DNA of 64,000 bases from Paenibacillus sp. BIHB 4019 (GTDB lineage Bacteria; Bacillota; Bacilli; Paenibacillales; Paenibacillaceae): assembly GCF_002741035.1 (NCBI RefSeq), contig NZ_CP016808.1, positions 4,078,501 to 4,142,500 on the forward strand, given 5' to 3'. The notes beneath the pieces are model-generated. The model ran no database searches. It saw nothing but the letters and a program-made list of their open reading frames with translations, and had not been told where the DNA came from. Position numbers and translations under genes: made by a program. How positions within the stretch are numbered: the stretch's first letter is position 1; each line of letters opens with the position of its first letter. Positions 16,792-24,401 of this stretch are shown piece by piece.

Positions 16792-17478
16792 ATGAAATAT
16801 GAGAATGGCAGTGACATCCTTCCAGAGGAACTATTGAGAGAGGTTCAAAAGTACGCCTCGGGAAAGCTACTTTACATTCCCGCGGGAGAGGAAAAGAGAG
16901 CCTGGGGTGCAGCCTCTGGATACCGGGAGCAGTTACAGAGAAGAAATCGCATGATTCGTAACAAGTATGCTCATGGCCGTACCGTATCGGAGCTTGCTGA
17001 CGAATACTTCTTGTCTTTGGATTCGATTAAAAAAATTCTTTACTCAAAGAAACAGGATGACTACGCAGCGTATTCACCTACTATTGAGTCGGCTGTGAAA
17101 TATGCGAATGGCGGGATGCTTGAAGAGTGGATGTACTGCTACTGGCAGCTTTCTAAAAACGCAAAGGTTGAAAAAGAAAATGTCGTGGAAAATCGACTTT
17201 ATTTTGGCATCGTAAAGTTTCCATTGCGTCTTATTCAAAGGGATGAGCTCGATATTGGTAACTCCCCTGCGAATGCAACCGACGAGCATGACAAGCTCCC
17301 GCCTCTTATCATTGAGTATCATCAAGGAAAATTCTATTGTACCGAACAGAAGGGGTTATTGGCGGGGTTGATCCAACGCAAAGCTAATTCGTATCCGACC
17401 ATTATCGTGTTGCGGGAGGGTACCGATTATAAAAGGTTTATGAATCACTTTGGAACCGTATTATTTTTCGTCAAATAA
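16792..17478 (+). CDS. CD3324-family HTH protein with C-terminal extension
   Basis: The protein has 228 residues. The first 90 match the small CD3324-type family: 'MKYENGSDILPEELLREVQK', 'LLYIPAGEEKRAWG' and a helix-turn-helix-like 'TVSELADEYFLSLDSIKKIL'. The remaining 130 residues contain 'YFGIVKFPLRLIQRDELDIG' and 'PPLIIEYHQGKF', which resemble ParB/sulfiredoxin-like domains attached to some CD3324 proteins. The usual DGNHR-type motif is replaced by 'TEQKGLLAGL', so that domain looks degenerate. The ATG overlaps the end region of the upstream phosphotransferase-like gene (11-nt gap). The function is unknown. Confidence 0.65.
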   Translation: MKYENGSDILPEELLREVQKYASGKLLYIPAGEEKRAWGAASGYREQLQRRNRMIRNKYAHGRTVSELADEYFLSLDSIKKILYSKKQDDYAAYSPTIESAVKYANGGMLEEWMYCYWQLSKNAKVEKENVVENRLYFGIVKFPLRLIQRDELDIGNSPANATDEHDKLPPLIIEYHQGKFYCTEQKGLLAGLIQRKANSYPTIIVLREGTDYKRFMNHFGTVLFFVK

Positions 17479-17483
17479 AGCAT

Positions 17484-17575
17484 GAAAACGGCTGTCCCGC
17501 AAGGTACAGCCTAAAAACTTGCCGTTACAGACAGCGTGGAGAACCGCACTATAAGTAGTGGTAAAGCGGAAAGCC
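17484..17575 (+). repeat. Repeat copy 1: terminator hairpin plus conserved tail
   Basis: A hairpin (GGCTGTCC/GG-T-ACAGCC, loop CGCAA) is followed by CTTGCCGTTACAGACA (17518-17533), then GTGGAGAAC and GTGGTAAAG. The same order recurs at 18610-18702. The hairpin probably ends the CD3324-like transcript. Confidence 0.65.
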
Positions 17576-17604
17576 GAGTTAATGGTGAGTTTAAAAGAGT
17601 ACAA

Positions 17605-17804
17605 TCTGAAGGGAAACTAGCATTTGCCAGGATAATTCTACAAAAAAGTAATTTATTGCACACAGGTTAAATTTCATCAAAGATGTTGACAAGATAATTG
17701 TGGTGGAGAATGGTTCTGTTGTTGGTGAAGGTAAATTTGATTATTTAATAGAAAATTGCCATCTATTTGAAGAGCTATGGAGCAGAAAAAGTGTTAATGA
17801 ATGA
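17605..17804 (+). pseudogene. 3' remnant of an ABC exporter ATPase gene
   Basis: The text reads 'SEGKLAFARIILQKSNL' (the post-signature helix of an ABC ATPase). It then jumps, with loss of the Walker B region and a frame change, to 'IAHRLNFIKDVDKIIVVENG' and the end 'LIENCHLFEELWSRKSVNE' before TGA at 17802. This is the standard C-terminus of an MsbA/LmrA-type exporter. Nothing of the membrane domain remains. Confidence 0.75.
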
Positions 17805-17921
17805 ACTGAATTTTGTAGTAAGAAGGACACTTTGGAATAGTCTAATCTAAATGAAATTAAACCATCTTATCATTTAATTCGGCTCTAAGGTAACTTTTCA
17901 TCCAAGGCGGTTATACATAGA

Positions 17922-18554
17922 TTGCAAAATGTGTTTATAGAACTGGGGATTCCTGATGAGTATGCAGGGGCGAAAGCTAACGCCGACACGGAAACGATAG
18001 AGATTAATGCGGAAGATAGACGTCTTAGGCTGGCAGATTTTTCGGAAATTTTTGCAGAGAAAAATATTATTGGCATTCCGGAAGATGAACGTTACCGGGA
18101 AATTTGCAAGTATTGGCCGGGCGCTGATATCTATAAAGTGCTGGAAGGCAATTGGTGCGCTGCATTCGTTTACTACTGCTGTATGGCGGTGGGAATAAGA
18201 CTGCCAATTCGCTATCCGAATCGCATGTATCGATTAGCCGGGGTTGGCGCATGGTTGGATTGGGCACAACTGCCAGAAACGGGGTTTTTCTATCGTGATA
18301 AACAAGATGGATTTAATCCAGAGCGCGGGGATATCGTTATTTACGAGAAGCTTTTAAGCGATCACTCTCACGATCATATTGGAATTGTTATAGCTTGTGA
18401 GGACAACAGAATTAGGGTTGCAGAAGGTAACCTAGACAATAAAAACTGCTCTGGTGTTTTATACAGGGATAGAGATCATTGTATTTTCGGATATATCCGT
18501 ATAGACAACGGTTATTGTTTTAATTTTGATGGGGAATATAAGCCTATCCGTTAA
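17922..18554 (+). CDS. CHAP-domain amidase-like protein
   Basis: The protein has 210 residues. The CHAP/NlpC-like catalytic pair is visible as Cys79 in 'GNWCAAFVYYCC' and His152 in 'HDHIGIVIA', with 'ERGDIVIYE' before the His as in CHAP amidases. No signal peptide or transmembrane segment is seen, so it may act inside the cell or be released by lysis. The start is uncertain: a TTG at 17922 or GTG at 17931, with AAGGCGG 11-18 nt upstream; the frame is open back to 17889, so an older N-terminus may be lost. It lies between two copies of a terminator-plus-tail repeat and after an ABC exporter remnant. Confidence 0.65.
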   Translation: MQNVFIELGIPDEYAGAKANADTETIEINAEDRRLRLADFSEIFAEKNIIGIPEDERYREICKYWPGADIYKVLEGNWCAAFVYYCCMAVGIRLPIRYPNRMYRLAGVGAWLDWAQLPETGFFYRDKQDGFNPERGDIVIYEKLLSDHSHDHIGIVIACEDNRIRVAEGNLDNKNCSGVLYRDRDHCIFGYIRIDNGYCFNFDGEYKPIR

Positions 18555-18609
18555 TATGAAATGTAGGGTCGTTTAGTTATTCAACAAATAGTTAAGTTCA
18601 ATATTCTAA

Positions 18610-18702
18610 AAAAAGAGCCATCCCGCGAAGGATGGCTTTAAATCTTGCCGTTACAGACAAGGCGGAGAACTTTATCACAGACAAACCAAATCCGTGGTAA
18701 AG
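18610..18702 (+). repeat. Repeat copy 2: terminator hairpin plus conserved tail
   Basis: The hairpin AGCCATCC/GGATGGCT (loop CGCGAA) is followed by CTTGCCGTTACAGACA (18644-18659), GGCGGAGAAC and GTGGTAAAGG. It corresponds to copy 1 at 17484-17575, with compensating changes in the stem. Confidence 0.65.
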
Positions 18703-18753
18703 GACGGAATATGACATAAAGGGGCGTACTTCGTTAATCCCCTGCAATAAATC

Positions 18754-20280
18754 TTATTTCGACTGGGCCATACTTGACAGTGTTTGAGTAATTGTCCTTG
18801 TCACGTTGTCGAAGGCTGAGATCCAGTCGGTTGTGATGATGCTTCCGATATAACCGTCTGGCCGGATTAGCAGCAGCGTGTCGCCAGTGATGCCGTAGAT
18901 GCTGGTCAGCTTGCCGGCGATGTCGTTGAGGCCATTGTGATCGACTCCGTGCTCAGTACTTACGAAGTAACGGTGTAAATCGGCACCGCCATTCGGCCAG
19001 CTCAGCTCGGGGAGTACTTTAGTTGCGTTCGCTCCGAAGGCCAGCATGGTGAAGTGTGGTCCATGGAAGACATCGAACAGACGCCGTATCCCGCCTGGTC
19101 CGTTGCAGGGCGCGTCCGGTGCCCGGTCACCCACATGCAGGGTTTTGGTGGCTGGCGCGTCGGCAGGGGCGAGCGGCCCGCGATGGTACGAAAGTCCGAG
19201 CTGCCGCTCCTCGTCTCCGCGCTTGAGGGTCGAGAGGCGTTGCTGGTCAAGACGGGAGTACAGATCGCTGGACTTTCCGAGGACGCGTGCAGCGACTGGC
19301 TGCCGTTCGGACTCGTAGCTGTCGAGGAGGCTGTCGGGAGCACCAGCGATGACCTGAGCGAGTTTCCAGCCAAGATTGTAGGCGTCCTGCACACCAGTGT
19401 TGAGGCCCTGCGCACCAGCTGGAGTGTGGACGTGGGCGGCATCGCCTGCGAGGAAGACATTGCCCGCCCGGTAGTGCTCGGCGAGCCGGACGTTGGGCCG
19501 GAACACGGAGGTCCAGGTGATGCTGTGAAGCCGGAAACCGGTGAGCTTATGGAACTGGGCGGCGAGGGCAGCTTCGTCGAGGTCAGGCGTCTCATCTGGT
19601 GTCAGACGGATCATGACCTGAAACTGGTCGGAGCGGGGCAACGGACAGGCTCCGACAAACTTGCCGTGCGTGCGTGGCCACATATGCCACCGGTTGCGTG
19701 ACAGTCCGTCGATCGTACAATCGATGATAAGCGTACGGTCGGAGTCGGCGGTCTCTCCGAGGAACCGAATACCAGAGGCCTTGCGGACCGAGCTCGAGCC
19801 GCCGTCGGCCCCGACCAGATACCTGCTGCGGACCTCCTCTCCCGTTGAGAGAGTCGTCGTCACTCCATCGGAATCCTGTTCGAAACCCACCACCGCTGTA
19901 TCGAACTCGATGCTTAGCCCTAGGCGGTCGAGCAGGCGGTGCAGGATGGCATCGGTACGGTGCTGCTGCAGCAGCAGGATGTTCGGATACGGTACGTTGG
20001 GCGTTGGTTTGTTCTGCTGCTGCATTCGCTACGGCACAGTGATGGGTCCGAAATGGAGACCCGCGAGCGGGTAGGGTCCGCCCTCCGCGAGAGCCTCGCC
20101 CAGAATACCGAGGTCTTCAAACACCTCAAGGGTTCGCGGCTGAACCCCCTTTGCACGGGAGCCCTTGAAGGCATGCGGTGCTTTATCTACCAGTCGGACA
20201 CGAAGGCCGCGCCGCAGAAGGTCTGCTGCTAGCGTGGAGCCGGTCGGTCCGGCTCCGGCGATGAGTACGTCAACGTTCAT
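18754..20280 (-). pseudogene. FAD-dependent aromatic monooxygenase interrupted by an in-frame TAG
   Basis: The full frame would encode about 508 residues from ATG 20280, preceded by GGAGGA. It has the PHBH-type FAD motif 'VLIAGAGPTGSTLAADLL', then 'VGADGGSSSVRKASG' and 'NVFLAGDAAHVHTPAGAQG', with a thioredoxin-like C-terminal domain. Related enzymes hydroxylate phenols or antibiotics such as rifampicin. A single TAG at 20026-20028 (minus strand) splits it after 'GLHFGPITVP', and the same frame resumes at once. The DNA is strikingly GC-rich (43 of 60 bases at 19081-19140 by hand count) with actinobacterial-looking codon use, suggesting transfer. It is divergent from a marR gene with twin operators. 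Readthrough or internal initiation at the ATG after the TAG cannot be excluded. Confidence 0.8.
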
Positions 20281-20304
20281 GTATATTCCTCCACTGCCAT
20301 TTTG

Positions 20305-20317
20305 GTTTCCATGAAAC
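20305..20317. promoter_or_regulatory. MarR-type operator 1
   Basis: GTTTCCATGAAAC is a 13-bp dyad just downstream of the predicted monooxygenase -10 box. It shares GTTTCC..GAAAC with operator 2, 47 bp away. Confidence 0.75.
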
Positions 20318-20318
20318 A

Positions 20319-20347
20319 ATAATAGATGCCGCTCCTCTCTTTGTCAA
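20319..20347 (-). promoter_or_regulatory. Promoter of the monooxygenase gene
   Basis: On the minus strand TTGACA (20347-20342) and TATTAT (20324-20319) are separated by exactly 17 bp. The site lies between two MarR-type operators. Confidence 0.75.
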
Positions 20348-20370
20348 TATTGTTTCCGGGAAACTTTAAT
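20341..20370 (+). promoter_or_regulatory. Promoter of the marR gene
   Basis: TTGTCA (20341-20346) and TTTAAT (20365-20370) have an 18-bp spacer that contains operator 2. Its -35 box overlaps that of the opposite promoter. Confidence 0.6.
20352..20364. promoter_or_regulatory. MarR-type operator 2
   Basis: GTTTCCGGGAAAC is a 13-bp dyad in the spacer of the marR promoter and next to the -35 box of the divergent monooxygenase promoter. Confidence 0.75.
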
Positions 20371-20424
20371 TTCGGACTATCCACTGGTATACTGATATTA
20401 AGCTAAACATCGGAGGAAAAATGA

Positions 20425-21132
20425 ATGACCAATCACTCGGGAGTGAAAAATAAAGATCGGTTAATCAAGGGATTGCTGGAAGTTGTGAAGGACATACAGC
20501 TTAGATACCAAGCGGAGGATGATGAAGAGAAGCAGTGGCTGATTCAAAATAGCCCAAATCCTGCTGTTGCAGAATTGGTAAAAGAAATGACAGTCATGAT
20601 GCTGCATGTGCTGGATGCGATTGGACAGCTTGAGCCTGTAAACGGCATAACGATTTCAAAGAAGTTCGGCTATTCCAAAGGGAGTATTTCTAAAATCACG
20701 AGAAAACTGGCGGATAAACAAATCATCCTCTTTGAATACCTTCCGGATAACAAAAAAGAAATTCTGTTCCGTACTACTTCACTGGGCAAAGAGATTTATC
20801 GTCTGCATGAAGCTCTGCATCATCAAATCGATATTGGAGTCAATCGTTTCCTGCAACAGTATAACGAAGACGAATTAAGCTTTCTCGTCAATGCCCTTAG
20901 CGAAACGTTGCATACATCATGGGTTTATCCGGAGACAAAAGAGGAATCAATCGCACCAAGTCAGAGAGCTGCGCGCACTAACGAAGAGACAGACAATGAC
21001 AAGTCCCTTCGTACTTTATCAGATACCGAGGAAATGAACGAAATTATGGCGATGCTCAAAAAGTTGGATTCCCACAACTTAAAGAAAGCTAAAGTAATTC
21101 TTAACGATACTTTTTCAACTCCTTCGAAATGA
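20425..21132 (+). CDS. MarR-family regulator with C-terminal extension
   Basis: The protein has 235 residues. The winged-helix core spans about 50-160 ('ISKKFGYSKGSISKITRKLA' and the wing 'LPDNKKEILFRTT'). A polar C-terminal extension of about 60 residues makes it longer than the usual 140-160. The ATG follows CGGAGGA. It is divergent from the interrupted FAD monooxygenase, and two identical-class dyads in the gap cover both promoters, so it probably represses both. Repressors of this layout often sense the substrate of the divergent enzyme. Its base composition is ordinary, unlike the GC-rich target. The 179 nt after it hold nothing recognisable. Confidence 0.88.
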   Translation: MTNHSGVKNKDRLIKGLLEVVKDIQLRYQAEDDEEKQWLIQNSPNPAVAELVKEMTVMMLHVLDAIGQLEPVNGITISKKFGYSKGSISKITRKLADKQIILFEYLPDNKKEILFRTTSLGKEIYRLHEALHHQIDIGVNRFLQQYNEDELSFLVNALSETLHTSWVYPETKEESIAPSQRAARTNEETDNDKSLRTLSDTEEMNEIMAMLKKLDSHNLKKAKVILNDTFSTPSK

Positions 21133-21311
21133 TCCAGTGTGCGAATACGGTGAACGTCGAATTGCGGTTTTGAGCCGCCACGCATCGCCTCTATATGTCA
21201 AACCCACAACTGAATCAGATTTTGGCTTAATGAGGATGCAAGATCGTTCTGTTTCTGGCAAAATGATGGAGAGTGGACAAGTTATAATTATGAAGAGGAG
21301 ACGGTCATTTC

Positions 21312-21968
21312 ATGGTCAAATTATCAGTGATACATCAGATTTCTGTAAGGGAAAAGGCAGTGGCCTTCACATTTGATGATGGTCCGGATTCGGTATATAC
21401 GAGCCAATTGCTTGATATTTTCCGCAGTGTGGGGGGGCGAGCAACTTTTTTTATGATTGGCCAGGAGATGGAAGCACACCCAGAAATGGCGGCTGCTGTG
21501 CATCGGGAGGGCCACGAGCTCGGGAACCATACTTATTCCCATCCACACCTTACCAAACTGACGTTGGAGGAAGCCAAGGAGGAACTGCAGCGAACGGATG
21601 TCCTTATCCGAAAGGTCACGAGGCAAGAGGTACGTAGCTTTAGACCGCCATTCTTTAGCGTGAATGACAACATTCTGTCTCTGGCTGCAGAGTACGGATA
21701 CCGGACAATCGGCACAGTAAATGGAGCGGCCAAGGACTGGGACAATCCAGGCGTCGATTATATTCTGGAGCATACACGGCAGGTGGTCGCGCCCGGCAGT
21801 ATCCTGCTGTTCCATGACGGGTACGGGGACCGCTCCCAGACCATAGAAGCGGTTCGGGTGCTGGTGGAAGAACTGGCTGCAGAAGGATATCGTTTTGTCA
21901 CCACCAGTGAACTGCTGGATATGGCCGATTCGGATGAGAGCGGCCTGACGATGAGCCCAGAGGAGTAG
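21312..21968 (+). CDS. Polysaccharide deacetylase (NodB domain)
   Basis: The 218-residue carbohydrate esterase has motif 1 TFDDGPD (near 20-26), motif 2 HTYSHPHL (the H-x3-H zinc ligands), motif 3 'RPPFFSVNDN' and motif 5 'LLFHDGYGD'. Enzymes of this family remove N-acetyl groups from peptidoglycan or chitin-type polymers. No signal peptide or membrane anchor is visible, which is unusual for a wall-acting enzyme and leaves its location open. GAGGAG precedes the ATG. A terminator separates it from the two-component system that follows. Confidence 0.88.
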   Translation: MVKLSVIHQISVREKAVAFTFDDGPDSVYTSQLLDIFRSVGGRATFFMIGQEMEAHPEMAAAVHREGHELGNHTYSHPHLTKLTLEEAKEELQRTDVLIRKVTRQEVRSFRPPFFSVNDNILSLAAEYGYRTIGTVNGAAKDWDNPGVDYILEHTRQVVAPGSILLFHDGYGDRSQTIEAVRVLVEELAAEGYRFVTTSELLDMADSDESGLTMSPEE

Positions 21969-22029
21969 GATGGATAGACCTGAAGCTCAGGGGCCTTCCG
22001 TTTTCATCCAATCATGGTATACTCCATTG

Positions 22030-22057
22030 ACGGACACCAGCGAGGTGTCCGTTTTCT
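22030..22057 (+). terminator. Terminator after the polysaccharide deacetylase
   Basis: ACGGACACC pairs with GGTGTCCGT and is followed by TTTCTT. Confidence 0.8.
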
Positions 22058-22092
22058 TGCACCCACAGAAAGCTTCCACTTGTTCATGAATT

Positions 22093-22121
22093 TTGCGCCT
22101 TTCTCTAAACTACTCTATAAT
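22093..22121 (+). promoter_or_regulatory. Predicted promoter of the two-component operon
   Basis: TTGCGC (22093-22098) and TATAAT (22116-22121) have a 17-bp spacer. Downstream, TGTTTC occurs twice with an 11-bp period just before the ribosome site, possibly for autoregulation. Confidence 0.55.
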
Positions 22122-22202
22122 AGCAGCCTGCGTTATTATGGATTTGCTAAACGATTATAAACCGGACTGTTTCCTAAATGTTTCTACAGGAGGAGGGATC
22201 AA

Positions 22203-22901
22203 GTGAGAAAAATTCTGGTGATCGATGATGAGGCGGCTATTCGAGACTTAGTGGAGCTCGTGCTTCTCCGGGAAAATTTTGTGGTGAAAACCGCAGAGAA
22301 TGGCCGGGTTGGCCTTCAAGAGCTGGATGCGTTCCAGCCGGACTTGGTGCTGTTGGATTTAATGCTGCCGGACTATTCCGGTTATGATCTGTGCAAAGAG
22401 ATTACGAAGAAGCAAGTGGTTCCCGTTATTATGTTATCGGCCAAAAATGAAACCATTGATAAAGTATTGGGGCTTGAGCTCGGAGCAGAGGATTACATGA
22501 CGAAGCCCTTTGATAACCGCGAACTCATTGCCCGTATTAAAGTGGTGCTAAGACGATATGAGCCTAACTATAGGAACAAACCGAATGAAGAGCAACAAAT
22601 CAATTACGGAGAACTGGCGTTTAATTTGGAGACCCGGGTCGTGCTGAAAAATGGAGAGCCGATTTCTCTGACAGCCAAAGAATTCAAAATTCTAGAGACA
22701 TTATTGAGAAGGCCCAATAAAATTTACACAAGAGATGAGCTTCTGGAAATCGTATGGGGATACGATTATTTGGGTGACAGCCGCAGCGTAGATATGACGA
22801 TCATGAGGCTCAGAAGAAAGCTGGAGGACGATGCCGAAAATCCGAAATATGTGAAGACGGTCTATGGATTTGGCTATCAGCTTGGCGGTGATTCCGCCTG
22901 A
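22203..22901 (+). CDS. OmpR-family response regulator
   Basis: The 232-residue protein has a receiver domain with acidic pocket Asp8/Asp9 (ILVIDDEAA), phospho-acceptor Asp52 (LVLLDLMLP) and conserved Lys in 'MTKPFDNRE'. A winged-helix effector domain follows (about 135-230), ending 'YVKTVYGFGYQLGG'. The GTG start is preceded by AGGAGGAGGGA. The partner kinase gene follows immediately. The gene downstream of the kinase has two 11-bp-spaced GTTACAAGA sites in its leader, a good candidate target. Confidence 0.94.
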   Translation: MRKILVIDDEAAIRDLVELVLLRENFVVKTAENGRVGLQELDAFQPDLVLLDLMLPDYSGYDLCKEITKKQVVPVIMLSAKNETIDKVLGLELGAEDYMTKPFDNRELIARIKVVLRRYEPNYRNKPNEEQQINYGELAFNLETRVVLKNGEPISLTAKEFKILETLLRRPNKIYTRDELLEIVWGYDYLGDSRSVDMTIMRLRRKLEDDAENPKYVKTVYGFGYQLGGDSA

Positions 22902-22918
22902 AATATGCAACCCGGCTC

Positions 22919-24301
22919 TTGTTGAATTATTTATTTTTCTCTATATTATCCTTTGCCGTCATCATTATAGCGGTAGATAAAGCGATTGATTACTATAGCT
23001 TCATAACCATCGAGAAGCAAATGATGGAAAAGGCTGATTTGAGCGAACTGTCATTCCGGGAAATACTGGCTAAGTATGATGAAGAATCGTCAGCTCAGGG
23101 GCAAACCCCAGACGTATCCAGAACGGCTCTGGAAACGTTAAAGGCTACGGGCAAGGAAGTGCGGATTTATGACAGCCAGTTGAATCTTCTGGGACACGCG
23201 GAGAATGGCATTATCGTCAACGAAGGGACGCCTGTCATTTTCAAGAAAAATATAGAAAGTGCGCTGCAAGGAAATTATTCGTATTCCGTCACTGAAGATA
23301 AATTGCTCTATTTCTCCATCCCGATTCAGGATAAATATTACCAGAATGTGTTTGTGTTCGAGTTTGTGGAAGACCTCTCTTATTTTTACGATATTATGAA
23401 TCGAATCCGTTTTATTTTGTTTATGGGCGCAGGCGGATTCCTGATTTTGATGACGTTATCCAGCCTATACATTGCCCGTACAACGACCAGGCCGATTAAA
23501 TATTTGCTGAAGGCTACAGAACGATTCTCCAAGCAGCAATTTGAGCAGGTCCATCTAAACAGAAAAGATGAGCTGGGCATGCTTGCGGCAGGATTGAACC
23601 AGATGGGCGTTCAACTGAACGATTATATTCAATATCAGAAGCAGTTTGTCTCGAACGTATCTCATGAGCTGAAAACTCCGCTCGCCGCAATCCGGGGATT
23701 TTCCCAGTATTTATATGAGGGAGAGAATGAGGACAAAGATTTACAGAAGATTTATTACCATCTTGTCAATGAATCGGATCGGCTCACCGCGCTCATTAAT
23801 GAGTTGTTAATGCTGGCCCAATTTGACAAAGCTGGCCCCGAAGAGATAGGTACCGAGAAGATGAATATATCGGATCTGACGGAGCGAGTCGTTGCCGAAC
23901 TGAGAACCAGAGCGGAGCAGAAACAAATTACAGTGGAAGTTAAGCTGGCCAAAGCAGCTTTTGTATATGCCAATACGATATTGCTATCACATGCCATTGC
24001 GAATATTCTCGATAACGCCATCAAGTATTCGAATGCCAACACTCATATCCGGGTTGAGACCTTTATCAGGCAGCAGGAAGCAGTCATCCAAGTCACTGAT
24101 CAGGGAATCGGAATTTCCAAGAAGGATATAGCACGGGTTCAGGAAAGATTCTACCGGGCAGAAAACTCCAATGTGGCCAAAGGTTCAGGGCTAGGACTGT
24201 CCATTTGCAAGGAAATTGCCGAAAAGTTCGGCGGATCTATCATTATTGAGAGCAAAGCGAGTGTTGGCACCACCGTGTCCATCGTTCTGCCTTCGTTGTG
24301 A
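22919..24301 (+). CDS. Membrane sensor histidine kinase
   Basis: The protein has about 460 residues: an N-terminal membrane helix, an extracellular region (about 35-145), a second helix (about 155-180), HAMP, HisKA with the phospho-accepting His in 'NVSHELKTPLAAIRGF', and an ATPase domain with 'DNAIKYS', 'DQGIGIS' and 'GSGLGLSICKEI'. The start is unclear: TTG at 22919 has no ribosome site. The frame also allows CTG at 22898, overlapping the regulator stop as CTGA, with GGCGGTG upstream and a typical 'KYATRLLLNYLFF' N-terminus. The CTG start would give translational coupling. Confidence 0.9.
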   Translation: MLNYLFFSILSFAVIIIAVDKAIDYYSFITIEKQMMEKADLSELSFREILAKYDEESSAQGQTPDVSRTALETLKATGKEVRIYDSQLNLLGHAENGIIVNEGTPVIFKKNIESALQGNYSYSVTEDKLLYFSIPIQDKYYQNVFVFEFVEDLSYFYDIMNRIRFILFMGAGGFLILMTLSSLYIARTTTRPIKYLLKATERFSKQQFEQVHLNRKDELGMLAAGLNQMGVQLNDYIQYQKQFVSNVSHELKTPLAAIRGFSQYLYEGENEDKDLQKIYYHLVNESDRLTALINELLMLAQFDKAGPEEIGTEKMNISDLTERVVAELRTRAEQKQITVEVKLAKAAFVYANTILLSHAIANILDNAIKYSNANTHIRVETFIRQQEAVIQVTDQGIGISKKDIARVQERFYRAENSNVAKGSGLGLSICKEIAEKFGGSIIIESKASVGTTVSIVLPSL

Positions 24302-24309
24302 AAGATGAA

Positions 24310-24329
24310 GTTACAAGAATGTTACAAGA
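24310..24329 (+). promoter_or_regulatory. Direct repeat GTTACAAGA, likely response-regulator site
   Basis: GTTACAAGA occurs at 24310-24318 and 24321-24329, an 11-bp period typical of OmpR/PhoB-type tandem half-sites. A weak -35 and a perfect TATAAT (24358-24363) follow, then the lipoprotein gene. Confidence 0.65.
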
Positions 24330-24401
24330 CTGCTATAACAATACTAAATGGTTTTCCTATAATAACCGCATAAGACGTAGACCATAACTCTTGGAGGGAT
24401 A

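Noticed and set aside
18533..18549. A further copy of the fucI/uxaC palindrome (AATATAAGCCTAT) in the CHAP gene
   Set aside because: It is a single 13-bp match inside coding sequence without the mirrored arm, so chance is the simpler explanation.
17518..18659. Integron attC-like sites in the two repeats
   Set aside because: The conserved GTTACAG does not match the GTTRRRY core and no integrase gene is present; the copies look like terminator-linked repeats instead.
18754..20025. Treating the downstream piece of the FAD monooxygenase as an independent intact gene
   Set aside because: It lacks the N-terminal FAD-binding Rossmann motif, which lies in the same frame just before the TAG.
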